64,000 nt of DNA, taken from NCBI RefSeq assembly GCF_037126465.1, contig NW_026999297.1, positions 186,001-250,000 of the forward strand. Reading direction: 5' to 3'. A program made the translations under genes and the position numbers. Positions 23,370 to 34,851 of this stretch are shown piece by piece; the first letter of the stretch is position 1; every line of letters starts with the position of its first letter. The DNA comes from Ornithodoros turicata (Eukaryota; Arthropoda; Arachnida; Ixodida; Argasidae). The notes under the pieces are model-generated. The model had not been told where the DNA came from. It saw only the letters and a program-made list of their open reading frames with translations, and did not search any database.

Positions 23370-26300
23370 TCACTTTTGTCGACGTGGGGCGCACATGCTT
23401 TTGCTGCCCATGTCTCTCACTTTAGTGTTAATTTGTCTGCTCAGGTCAGACAGGTGCAGCTGTAAACGTGCATGGCAAAACCGGCGAATGATCTTGTCCT
23501 TCACACCATGACAGTTTGTGAGTGGCACGTGTTTTGCAGCAGTAAGCATTGCACTATGCAAGGTGCAAAGGATATTGTCCTTGTCCATGCAACTTCCTAT
23601 TGTCTTTATGAAAACATTTTCACAAAGGAGGAGCATGTCATACACAGCTGGGGACGGGTACGTCAATGCACCTTCCTTGAAGCACTTACTGGTGGTGAAA
23701 CTGTGCACGCCTGAGGTACTACTGGGCTTTTCAGTGAGGCCACTCTCACATTCCCTGCAGGTCACATTGTTCTTCAGGACACGTGACACAATGTACCCAC
23801 AGTAACAGAAGAACGCACTTTCTTCAGCTTTTGTGAGATGTGGCTTTCCATACAGAAGGTTGTCAGGATCAGTGCTTGGTTGTGGAGCTTGATTTTCCTT
23901 CGATGTGTTAAAATCAGCCAAGAAAAATGTTCCATCGTCAACTTCGTAGGATCCTGTTGTGGACACTTTTAGGTATTGCGAAATGCTGATTATCTTCAGC
24001 GACATCTTGAATTCTAGTGGCGTCGGAATCGGGTTTCTGTGGCGTACTGTAGAGAAGAAATTCTCAAGGCTATCTTGAGTAAATCTGGATGTCAACAGGA
24101 AGTCGAAGTGCAGGTCTTCCAGAAGATGCTTCTGCAACTCGAGCATAGAGGTTGTGGAGAGGAGGACGCCTGCCTGGCATGGCTTGTAGTGCCCGTTTCC
24201 AATTTTCAGGCGGGAAAACATGTCCATGAACACTTGCAGAAATTTCAGGGCTTCTTCGTATTTTGCGGTATTGTGGCGACTCAGTGCCATAACAGGGTGG
24301 CGGCTACACATCAAGTCAAACCAGTGATTCACCTGGTCGATGAACCACGCTGTCACCAATGTTTGCTCTGGCCAGCCATGTTCCTCGACCATGGTGCGGA
24401 GAGCAACTGCTGTAGAGTGGCTGAAGATACTCATAGCGTTGGAGACCTTCATTTTGTCAAAATGATTTGGATCCGCAACCTCTTTCCGTATCTTTGGTGC
24501 CAACTTGAATGTGCTTTCCTCTTGGAACCTTGCGAGATGCTTGATAGGATCCAGGGTGATCACGGAACCTGGCAGGTTGTGTCTCTTCACGTCGTCTTCA
24601 TGGAGCATGAGGAGCTGTCCATTGATGAGATGTCCACACAAGTTTTTAACAATGTGAGGAACATCTGCAAGAAAGCGGACCTGCCTGTTCCCAAACGAGG
24701 GGTGCTGAGCGATGTTGGCAATGCGGCTGTGCTTCCCAGAATTCACCTTAAAGTATTGCCACATTGAGCGGTTTCCAGGTCCCATGTCCGTGGTGATGGC
24801 GAGTACATTCAGGCCGATCTTGTGGCACTCAATTATGTCAACTGTGACCTTGCCAGCATCAACACCGCTGAATGAATCACCTGCAGGAGTGCGTGCACAA
24901 AAACACTGAAGTTATGGCTATGTAGATCATTATGAAAAGCACTTGAAGAATACTGAAACTATACGATTAATACCCTAAAATTGATTTTCAGCAGGTACAG
25001 TGCTCAACAAGTTTCAGAAAGGTGGATCGGTGTATTTCTTCCTCTGAGTGCCACTCGAGCAGTGAACGGTAGATGACACATTCACAGAGGGGTGCCTCGG
25101 TAAGCCCCCAGCCCCGTTTCTTACTGCATTCTCTCCCGTTCCCTCCTAGGGTTTCGATTTATGTTCCGTAAACTCTAGTTATATAACCTGTCAATGAAAG
25201 GTAGGGACACAAGCGGAAGTGCAAAATTACCTGTGTAATGGTACGCAACCACCTATTTCCACCGTGTTGACATACCACACAGCATGAATACTAGGCCATG
25301 CGTTGCAGGTGTGTTGGATGGTTTGCCTGGGACAGGCAAGGTAGTATACCCACGCACAGAGCTTGTGCTTGGGTCATATTCCATCCGTTGTTGAATCGCC
25401 ATTTCGTCTATCATGAGGACACAACATTTTTGTTGAACGTTGAGGCCAGGCACCTTGCTTTCCAGCAGGCTGAACATTTCGTCAAGAATTCCGAGATTAA
25501 ACTTGATTGCTGTGGTAAATTAAAAGTAATTAGTGATGAGCATAAAAGGCTATCAGATAGACGAGCGCACACAGATTGGTCAAATATACAGTTCTTTAGG
25601 TTCCTGCTCTCCATTATTTTGGACTTAATCATATATCAGAATGCTTACCTTCAACTCTGCGTCTCAGTGTCCGTGACGATGGGAGTGGCAGCTTTTGATC
25701 CAGAAGGTTGCTATATCCTGTGCTTCCACAGGAGAAGTGCAGTTGCAGGGCCTTCTTTATTGTTTCTTCTGACCACTTGCTCCCACGATTGCTAGACCGT
25801 GAAAGTGATGCCAGTTGGTCCTCGTTGAATACTGAACTGAGGTTCTCGGAGAACTTTTGCTTCTCTTCCTGCAGCTTCCTGACTTTCTTCTTTTCTCTGC
25901 GACACTGGCGTTCCAGCTCTGCAATTCTTTGCAGCAACCTCTGCTGATCACCAGCGGCTGCCTGCGTAGAGTGGAAATGAAACTTATTGGAGTAATGGGC
26001 GTCATATGTCTGTCTTGACATGCAGAGTAGCAGATACGCATCTGGTAACACAGTTATGCAACCACAATAAACACATACCTCAGGATGAGATGTGGCTGAA
26101 CAGCTATCAAGTGTCTCAATGAGCTGTGGGCTGTCGGGTGGCTGCAACAAGTAAAATGTATCTCATGAAAAATATGCAAAATTCAGATGCAGCATAAAAG
26201 AAACTGTTTGGACAAATGAAATATTTCACACAACCAAAGAAGACATTTACCTCAGGGTGAAGTGTAGGGAAATGGTTCAGTGGGCTGTCCAGTGTTTCAT

Positions 26301-28751
26301 ATTGGCGTGGGCTGTCTGTCAGTGGGCTGTCTGGTGCCTGCAACAAACAATGTATCACATGAAACTGTTTGGACAAATGAAATCTTATTTCGCACAACAG
26401 GAGCATACATTTACCTCAGGATAAAGTGCAGCAGAGTTGTTCTGTGAGCTGTCCAGTGTTTCAAGCTGGGGTGGGCTGTCTGGTGGCTGTGTCAAAAACT
26501 CAGTTAAGGAATATTCAGTAATTGATGAAACGACTCCTATGGAACATACCTCGAGCTCAATGCTGCATGTACTAAGGTCCTGTACGGCATCAGGAGCGTT
26601 GGTGTCCTGCATAGTGTAAGTGATACATCATTGAAAGAGCCCAATGCAAGCTACGTTACACACATAGCAATGCAAAGCCTACCATGACGTCAATTGGCAT
26701 GGTAGTGTCTCGGGACAACACAGACAAATGGTCACACATTTGCTTGTGCAAAACCTGTAGAGAAACAGCCTTGTCAACAAAGCGTTCAGTGGTGTGAGAA
26801 CCAATTACATATGAGATGTTTGCAGTGTCTCCATGCATTGGCTGGGAGGAACTGTCACAGGCCTGTTTATCTGTGTCCTGTAGGCAGAAAAGGAAACTTC
26901 ATTAATATTGTCTGGCTTTAAGAAGCAAAAACGTGCATGAAGTGTGGAGTAGCAGATATGCATCTGGTAGCACAGTTACACAACTACAATGAACATATAC
27001 CTCTGGATGACATGTGGGTGAACAACTGTCCAGTGTGTCGACCATCAGTGGGCTCGCTGGTGCCTGCAACAAATAAAATGTGTGACATGAAAAACATGCA
27101 GCATATGCAGCATAAAGGAAGCTGTTCGGACAAATGAAATCATATTTCACACAACCAGAGTACATATTTACCTCAGGATAAAGTGCGGCAGAGCTGTTCA
27201 GTGAGTACTCCAGTGTTTCAACCTGGGATGGGCTGTCTGGTGCCTGTGTCAAAATCTCAATTAAGAAATATTCAGTAATAGATTAAATGACTCCTGTGGA
27301 GCATACCTCGAGCTCAAGGCTACACGTACTAAGGTCCTGTACGGCATCAGGAGTGTTTGTGTCCTGCATAGTGCACTCCTTTTCTGGAACAGCCATATCT
27401 GACACTGCATGTGGAAAACATGGGCGCACAAGTATCTGCACAACAGAAGAGTCATCACTAGTATGAATAGAACCCACCGGGAAGTGCTCTATACTTGATA
27501 AGCCTGAAGTTGTCTGCTGGGTGGTGAGCTCTCTCCTCTGCAGGGGCTGTGTGTATGAGGCAGTGTTGTATGCAATGCCATTATAGTAATCAATACATTT
27601 TTCAGTATTAGTGTGCTGATCGCGATACTTTTTAAAATCTACATTGGAAAAGTATTTCCATTACAAATTTATGGTAACGCAATCTCCGTACTGTTACAGG
27701 CACTTTTTAGTGCCCCACCTTTTCCGCCCCACTCCGATACCTCACAAATGTAGCATCGATAACAGTATTTCGATACTTTTTAGTCAAGTAACAAGTATTA
27801 GTATTGTGATACCATATTTCGGTAACAAGGTACAACACTGACATATCAGAGAATTCTTGATTGGCCACACAACTCACCATACAGCCTTCCTTCATCAGCG
27901 AAACTGCGGGTGCACCTCCTATTGCCTCTGTAGACGTCTGTCCAGCCTGTAAAGTTTCCTTGGGAATGAACCTATGCCAAAATATTGTCAAAGCCCACTA
28001 TCTGCTCTAGACTCACCTGTGAGGTTGAGGTAGACTCAGCAGTCCTTGCCTCCTCTCTCAGCGGCACTGTTATACCCTGCAAGCAGCATAAGCAAATAAA
28101 TAACTGACCAGAAGCTGGAAAACGAAGCTTGATCACGCTGATGCAATCAATACACACCTGGGGCTGCAACCGACTCTTGGGCGGTTTCCTTGTGACACGA
28201 ACAACAGTGTGGGCGAAAATGGTGGGCACGGCGTTTGGCTTCAGTTTTCTCCAGCCGTCAGCCCGACGCGACTCGAACTGACTGTCGTCAAAGTGTGCCT
28301 AGAGTCGAAAATACTCGTAAGCGCTTTACAAGAGCTCGAACGTATAAAACTTTATCAAGCTACTTGTGTAGGTAACACATCGAGCAGCAGAGTTATCGCT
28401 GACACGTTTTATGACATGCACGCTGAAGATATCACTTGTTTAAGCGTTCGTGTCGTGACCAAAGAGGGGGCGTTGCCGCACGCACACAACGGTGAAAATT
28501 CGAGAAAGCTTCCTTTCTTAAGAAGTGGTATCAGCGTCAATATCTGCAACTCATTGTGTCGTTCCACTTGAGTTAATAAAGAACGACTGTCTTACCTCAC
28601 ACAGCTCGCTGTTCGCATTAGGTCTCCAGCCGCCACCACGTTTTGTCTTTTCTTCCCATATGCGTTTTCTCTTGGGGTCTCTGGGAAACCTGTACATGCG
28701 GAAGCCCTTCGCACGCGAATTGGTGCAGTTCACAGCCACGCAGCACCCCAT
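23370..28751 (-). CDS. P-element transposase (THAP family), 15 exons, one in-frame stop
   Basis: Exons, all with GT-AG borders: 28751-28596, 28298-28158, 28076-28017, 27946-27878, 27537-27307, 27243-27172, 27063-27001, 26877-26683, 26606-26550, 26486-26415, 26337-26251, 26141-26079, 25961-25649, 25509-25231, 24880-23370. Joined, they give 1123 codons. Exons 1-2 form a complete THAP zinc finger (C4, C9, C51, H54, ending AVPTIF). It binds DNA and is normal at the N terminus of P transposases and THAP9. Residues about 140-420 are low-complexity repeated modules. Exon 13 begins with a Lys/Glu-rich coiled coil and continues into NEDQL and PLPSSRTLRR, a conserved P-type region. The RNase H-like core has candidate acidic residues D561 (MIDEM), D692 (ADVPHIVKN) and E892 (LENFF). 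A C-terminal CRECE motif follows. Codon 612 (25253-25255) is TAG between RWK and VVAYHYTG. Everything else is open, so the decay is recent or the base is an assembly error. Confidence 0.92.
26079..27537 (-). repeat. Duplicated mini-exon modules within the transposase gene
   Basis: Eight consecutive phase-0 exons include several copies of one another. Exons 6, 7, 10, 11 and 12 encode 21-29 residues built on (A/P)P(D/A)SP, then ETLDS or a variant, then (Y/H)PE. The end of exon 5 and all of exon 9 share DTN(T/A)PDAVQDLSTCS. The order suggests that a block (exon 5 end, 6, 7) was copied as exons 9, 10, 11 and 12. Intron pieces next to exons 6 and 11 are also similar, so whole genomic segments were duplicated. 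Exon 8 is unique. Confidence 0.88.
27561..27840. mobile_element. hAT-like MITE inside transposase intron 4
   Basis: Ends are CAGTGTTGTA and, read inward from the other side, CAGTGTTGTACC. The 280-bp interior carries repeated GATACTTTT and related motifs common in hAT MITEs. The flanking 8 bases do not match (GTATGAGG against ACATATCA), so the insertion is old or the ends have changed. It lies wholly between exons 4 and 5 and would not affect the protein. Confidence 0.5.
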
Positions 28752-29002
28752 GTTGACTGCGAAGTGCCGGAGACACCGCACTAAATTAAGCTGCCTACAT
28801 GTGCAACACTGCACGCCGGTCAGACGAAAAGTCGCATAATGGCGTCTCTTCCTACGGTGCTGCTGTCGACCCTGACTTGACTTGGCTCAGCTTGGCTTTA
28901 GTTCTCTTTAGCCGACTCATCGGCCGGAAAACGATGCGTTTGACGTGTCGACAAGCTCCTCCCTCGCGGCGGCAAAAGATCAAAGAATGGCCAAACTCTC
29001 CC

Positions 29003-29008
29003 TATATA
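29003..29008 (-). promoter_or_regulatory. Candidate TATA box of the P element
   Basis: TATATA on the minus strand, 8 bp inside the element end and about 250 bp upstream of the transposase ATG. P elements carry their promoter in the terminal region, so the position is plausible. It lies in the stretch that is unmatched in the opposite terminal repeat. Confidence 0.4.
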
Positions 29009-29016
29009 CGGCTCTG

Positions 29017-30816
29017 GTGGTGGGTTTCTTGCAGCGCCGCAGCAGTCGTGTACCGAATGAAGAAAGTAAAATATGACAGCAGCCGCTACGTTAAGCCATG
29101 TTATTATTTACGTCAGCAGAAAAGCGACAATCCTGCATACAAACATTTGTCCTAGAGCGCATTCCAAAAACCACGTGGCAGAATGAAACTATCATATTTC
29201 CGATCTAGAGGGAAAAAGTGGAGGACGAAATGTGTCGAGTGGTGGGTTTCTTGCAGCGCCGCCGCAGTCGTGTACCGAATGAAGAAAGTAAAATATGACA
29301 GCAGCCGCTACGTTAAGCCATGTTATTATTTACGTCAGCAGAAAACCGACAATCCTGCATACAAACATTTGTCCTAGAGCGCATTCCAAAAACCACGTGG
29401 CAGAATGAAACTATCATATTTCCGATCTAGAGGGAAAAAGTGGAGGACGAAATGTGTCGAGTGGTGGGTTTCTTGCAGCGCCGCTGCAGTCGTGTACCGA
29501 ATGAAGAAAGTAAAATATGACAGCAGCCGCTACGTTAAGCCATGTTATTATTTACGTCAGCAGAAAACCGACAATCCTGCATACAAACATTTGTCCTAGA
29601 GCGCATTCCAAAAACCACGTGGCAGAATGAAACTATCATATTTCCGATCTAGAGGGAAAAAGTGGAGGACGAAATGTGTCGAGTGGTGGGTTTCTTGCAG
29701 CGCCGCCGCAGTCGTGTACCGAATGAAGAAAGTAAAATATGACAGCAGCCGCTACGTTAAGCCATGTTATTATTTACGTCAGCAGAAAACCGACAATCCT
29801 GCATACAAACATTTGTCCTAGAGCGCATTCCAAAAACCACGTGGCAGAATGAAACTATCATATTTCCGATCTAGAGGGAAAAAGTGGAGGACGAAATGTG
29901 TCGAGTGGTGGGTTTCTTGCAGCGCCGCTGCAGTCGTGTACCGAATGAAGAAAGTAAAATATGACAGCAGCCGCTACGTTAAGCCATGTTATTATTTACG
30001 TCAGCAGAAAACCGACAATCCTGCATACAAACATTTGTCCTAGAGCGCATTCCAAAAACCACGTGGCAGAATGAAACTATCATATTTCCGATCTAGAGGG
30101 AAAAAGTGGAGGACGAAATGTGTCGAGTGGTGGGTTTCTTGCAGCGCCGCTGCAGTCGTGTACCGAATGAAGAAAGTAAAATATGACAACAGCCGCTACG
30201 TTAAGCCATGTTATTATTTACGTCAGCAGAAAAGCGACAATCCTGCATACAAACATTTGTCCTAGAGCGCATTCGAAAAACCACGTGGCAGAATGAAACT
30301 ATCATATTTCCGATCTAGAGGGAAAAAGTGGAGGACGAAATGTGTCGAGTGGTGGGTTTCTTGCAGCGCCGCCGCAGTCGTGTACCGAATGAAGAAAGTA
30401 AAATATGACAGCAGCCGCTACGTTAAGCCATGTTATTATTTACGTCAGCAGAAAAGCGACAATCCTGCATACAAACATTTGTCCTAGAGCGCATTCCAAA
30501 AACCACGTGGCAGAATGAAACTATCATATTTCCGATCTAGAGGGAAAAAGTGGAGGACGAAATGTGTCGAGTGGTGGGTTTCTTGCAGCGCCGCCGCAGT
30601 CGTGTACCGAATGAAGAAAGTAAAATATGACAGCAGCCGCTACGTTAAACCATGTTATTATTTACGTCACCAGAAAAGCGACAATCCTGCTTACAAACAT
30701 TTGTCATAGAGCGCATTCCAAAAACCACGTGGCAGAATGAAACTATCATATTTCCGATCTAGAGGGAAAAAGTGAAGGACGAAATGTGTCGAGTGGTGGG
30801 TTTCTTGCAGCGCCGC
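29017..30816 (+). repeat. 222-bp satellite array, block 3
   Basis: Continuation after the P element: a partial unit, seven whole units from 29183, and a partial unit running into the assembly gap. Units from 29183 to 30070 alternate GCCGCCGCAG and GCCGCTGCAG, giving a 444-bp two-unit period. The true right end of the array is unknown because of the gap. Confidence 0.96.
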
Positions 30817-30916
30817 NNNNNNNNNNNNNNNNNNNNNNNNNNNNNNNNNNNNNNNNNNNNNNNNNNNNNNNNNNNNNNNNNNNNNNNNNNNNNNNNNNNN
30901 NNNNNNNNNNNNNNNN
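30817..30916. other. Assembly gap (100 N)
   Basis: Exactly 100 N, a conventional length for a gap of unknown size. Satellite lies on the left, unrelated sequence on the right, so the array is probably longer than shown. Confidence 0.99.
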
Positions 30917-31430
30917 CCTCTCTCTCACGTGATAGGGTATGTGAACAGCATCTGAGCGCGCTCCGGAGTGCAGCGTATGAGAACAATAGATGGAATCTAC
31001 CGAAAATACAAAATAAATAAAAGCGAAGCGTGCGCGTGCTCATAGCTGTCTTATACGCACGTGCTGTCGGTCTCGGCAGCTGCAACAAATGCACTCTCAA
31101 AGACAAATCGTGTTTCCTTCAACATGTATATGGCAAACATAAACAGAAACGGTAATGTGCGAACATCATTTGCACGACCGGTGAAGCACACAAATAGAAA
31201 CCTTAGACTGCCGCACGGCTTTTTACACATAAAAAATTATGCGGCGTATCAATTAAGTGAGTTAGTATCGATGTGTACTGTGATGGGCGGTCTTGCATTT
31301 GCAGCTGAGGCAAATGTGCGTATCCCAAATAAAAAGTCATCATGAGGCATATTGTTGCCTGTTTCGAACACAGTTTTGGTAGAGCATATTGGTGGATGAC
31401 GAAACCAACGCGAGCTGCCAAACTACTGGG
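30917..31430. other. No gene recognised
   Basis: Sequence right of the gap. No domain, splice pattern or transposon end identified. Confidence 0.4.
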
Positions 31431-32316
31431 CATAGCTGGGCGTCCTCACTCATGAGGACCCTCATGAAGATGCCTCACCCTCACCTCACGACGATGAGGT
31501 GAGGGTGAGCGAGGCCAGACTACGCTGAACGTTCCTCACGAGGACAGTCGTGAGGCATTGTCCTTCATGAGGTCCACCGTGAGGGCCCTCATGAGGCCAG
31601 TCGTCGTGAGGCCATCAATACGTGAGGGTACAATGTATTCCGTGAGGAGCCTCACGGATGAGGCTGCGAGGCCTTTCGTGAGGAACCACACGGATGCGGC
31701 CGTAAGGCCTTTCGTGAGGGATCTCACGAATGAGGCCATGAGGCCTTTCGTGAGGGGCTTCACGGATGAGGTGATGGGTTCGGGCTCCTCTTTGCTGATG
31801 CCAAACACTAACGCTAAACCTCACTGTGACAATAACAACTGTTACCAAATTTATCCAAGCACAGCACGAAACCCTATAAACAGTTTAATGCCGGGCAGTA
31901 TCATTAGTACCAACTACCGACGCAGTAGTTCAACGCCGACGTGTCATGTGAAGATGACGGAAAGTTCTTTTGAGGCTCATGTGCCTCCTAGTGACTTGAA
32001 GAAACGTCAGGCCATGAGGGCTCGTGAGGATGAGGGGTCGTGAGGCCATGAAGGTTCTCATGAGAAGAAGGTATGTGAGGCCATGAGGACCCTCATGAGG
32101 TGAGGACACGTGAGGATGAGGACCCTCATGAGGTGAAGGCATGTGAGGATGATGATGGTGAGGCCCCTCGGGATCCCGATGCCCTGAGGTGAGGTTTGTG
32201 AGGGCAAAATTTAAAATGGAATGTGAGCGTGAGGACGACTGAGTGAGGTGAGTGAGTCAAATGAAGTATTCGTGAGGTGAGGATGAGTGAGGCCGCAGGA
32301 AAATGCCCACCGATGC
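31431..32316. repeat. GTGAGG/CATGAGG-rich simple repeat tract
   Basis: Dozens of GTGAGG, CATGAGG and their complements occur in two subtracts (31440-31780 and 32000-32300) around a less repetitive core. Long open frames here are a product of the repeats. The outer edges share TGGGCAT in inverted orientation followed by CCTCACTCAT, which hints at a MITE. I found no convincing target duplication. Confidence 0.65.
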
Positions 32317-33801
32317 TACTGGGTAATGAAATGTGCCCCATGCAGTACATCTCAAAGCGTACGAAAGGAAACGGTTCGTGTAGAGCTGTCACAAAAAAAC
32401 ACGATTTGATTTCTCCATCAAAGGAGATTGAGGGTGACGAAAAATAACAATGTCCTGGCCTAATGCGCCCAGTGACAGTACAGATCCTGCGTGTGTTACT
32501 CATACAGGTTACTGCACTGTTTCAGATATTGTTTTAGTATATTCAGTAGCATATTCAAAGTTGCGGAAGAGAGCTTCTTCTCTCCGCGACGAACACTTTT
32601 AATAGCAATTGACTGCGAAAAGCTACACGAACTGCCTGTGGCCTTTAACCACAGTGCAATGAAATAAGCTGCGCCTCTACGATTTCACGGCTAAGCAGCA
32701 TGGTTAGGCTGTATATGCCCTGACAAGTGCGGTTTCGGAAACGATATTGTCAAACGCAACCTCTTCGAGTGCAACAGGGGAAAGTGGTACGGGGCTGAAA
32801 CCCTGTGATCATTTTACATATACATACTTGAGGCATTTTTGATATCATTTTGATATCAGTGACGTAGCATGAACTCATCAACGTACACCAGCGTTTGGGA
32901 GTCATGGTTGAGTGGCAATTCAAAGTTGAGGAACCTTTAAAGTATTAAGCGACGCTTACGAAAGACCATTCACGAGGACCGAAAAAATGATCGCACATAG
33001 CACCTCTATGGGCCGTATTCCCAAACCACCCGCAACTTTGAGTGCAGAAGCCCGAAAGTCGCAAAGCATAGTTTTCATGTGCTCCCACAGGACCTTCGGA
33101 GCCGTGCAAGAGCGAAAGCACAACTCAGCGGGCATAAAGCTTGCATCTCAAACGCTGTGCATTACGCGCGCCGTAGTAGATTACCTAGCATTCGACCTCT
33201 GAGAGGGGTTGGGAGGGCGTCAGGGGGGAAGCAAGCCCCCCCCCCCCCCGTGGCCCTAGGCTTCCTGGCCCATCTAACATGGTCGTTTGAACACAATCAC
33301 GTTTTCTCTCTTTTTTTTTTTTTTACGTGGTTAGCTTGGTGCAGTGCGTAACGAACTTTCTGTTCATCGTTAATATGACTGGCTTTTCATGTAAGCAGTT
33401 ACAGGTGACTGGCATGGCCTGCTGTACATTATGCTGACTGAGGATATTTATTTTCCTGAATACGCCTTATCCAGTATTCCTATCCAATTAGTAAAAGGTT
33501 TAGCCTCCTTGTCTATTGTCTCTTCAGACGCTATGTCCGTCTCGGATTGTTATTACGATTCCGGCCTCCAAGGACACACCAGATAAATCCTGTCGTGGGA
33601 ACGCCGATTTCTAATTTGCCAGACAGCGTAAACACGGGTCAGCACATTGCAAACAAAGCATTTTATCCCTTATTCCCCAACAGATTTAACGACGATGAAC
33701 AATGTCCATCTGGGGTCAGCTCGTATTGGGAGCAGCACACTTTTCTTTCATGGTGTTTGCCTGCTACAAGATGTACCGTGGAACAGTTTTTCAGCACCCT
33801 G
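32317..33801. other. No gene recognised; homopolymer runs
   Basis: No supported gene. A C-run lies near 33235-33250 and a T-run near 33311-33325. Confidence 0.4.
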
Positions 33802-34851
33802 CACTGTGAAAAAAAAAAAAAAGGTGGCGTCACGGCTCCCTTCAGGGAGTAAATGGCTTGTCGCAAGGAACACTCCCTTTTGTAGTAAAAGTTACACCTC
33901 ATAAGGGGAGTAACATGCTGCTCCATTCGTGGGGTGTAACCGTGACACCCATTGCAGTAGCTGTACCAACACCACCAGGGGGGTCAGGCCAGCACCTGCA
34001 GGTGTTGTCCTGACGACCTCCTTCGATATGGTCCAAAGGGAGTGAGCACACTCTGAGAAACAATGGTGTCGTCTCAACTCCTCTATGGGAGTAAATGGTT
34101 TGTCCCGTAGAACACTCCCTTTTCGAGTAAAACTTAAACCCTCCATCTGCTTTGAAATCATCTGTGAAATTTCTTATTTCGGAATTTATTTTTGTGCATC
34201 AGTTTATAAGCAACTCGCCATAGTACATACTCGATGGGGATGGGAAAAGTTGTGCATAAAAGAGGAAGGGAAGGGTTATGACAGTGTACAAAACGTAGGG
34301 GGGAGGGGGTGATATCTCCATCTAAATTCGGTAGTCCCACGGAATAACTTACTAGAAAAAACATCCAAGCTTCTTTCAGTAACTTTCATTGGGAAATACT
34401 CTCGAATGCCGTCAACTCCGGGATAAGTATTCGACGTAATTAGTGTGTCAGAAGGTCACATTTCACGATGGGCTCTCACTTAACGGTTAGAACTTCACCA
34501 ACTGAGAACCTTAGTGCAAAACCATGGAATATATAACAAAAATGATGCGATTATATGGATGGTTGCGCTGTAGTACACAAGTTTATAACTCGAAAGTCAC
34601 TGTACGAGGAGGAGGGTGATGTCACACATCACTTATCCATTAAAATTTGGCCGGCAAGAGGGAGTACCTATTTGCAGCGATGGAGTTACATGGTAAACGC
34701 AGGAAGAAAGAGGGAGTAAGCGACTGACAGGTGCAGTGGAAATTGAGTAATTTTTTTTATTTTTTATGTGTGTATGTATTTGTATGTAAATTTATGATTA
34801 TTTATAAATGTGGGAAGTTACTCCCTCGTTACTCCTTTTTTTCTGAGAGTG
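33802..34851. mobile_element. GGAGTAA-type MITE with CACTSTSA ends
   Basis: The left end is CACTGTGA plus an A-run. The right end, read inward, is CACTCTCAG plus an A-run and GGAGTAAC. GGGAGTAA motifs occur just inside both ends. No target duplication is obvious and no transposase is present. Confidence 0.5.

Larger units (their letters stand above)
21687..29016 (-). mobile_element. P element, 7.33 kb, 8-bp target duplication
   Basis: GTGGTGGG lies at 21679-21686 and 29017-29024. Removing the element and one copy restores a perfect 222-bp satellite unit (64 + 158 bp). The left end begins CAGAGAGTTTGGCCATT. The right end read inward begins CAGAG, followed after a short unmatched stretch by GGGAGAGTTTGGCCATT, so the inverted repeats match with a gap. 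An 8-bp duplication is the P-superfamily length, and the element encodes a P-type transposase on the minus strand (28751 to 23370). The first 1.68 kb (21687-23369) is the 3' non-coding side and contains a nested TA-type MITE. The element is full-length by structure. One nonsense codon in the transposase suggests this copy cannot make full-length protein. Confidence 0.93.

Noticed and set aside
24039..24767. 242-codon plus-strand frame
   Set aside because: It lies antisense to the largest transposase exon, which has the recognisable domains and spliced neighbours.
25298..25795. 165-codon plus-strand frame
   Set aside because: Antisense to transposase exons 13 and 14 and the intron between them.
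11635..30709. Some 35 separate 64-residue genes
   Set aside because: They arise from the frame-preserving satellite period. Several units have stops or a frameshift, and no promoter or domain is visible.
11583..30816. Regular repeats resembling a CRISPR array
   Set aside because: Units are contiguous 222-bp copies with no unique spacers and no cas genes, in eukaryotic DNA. This is a satellite.
31536..32043. Overlapping long frames on both strands
   Set aside because: Produced by the GTGAGG-rich repeat, which is open in several frames.
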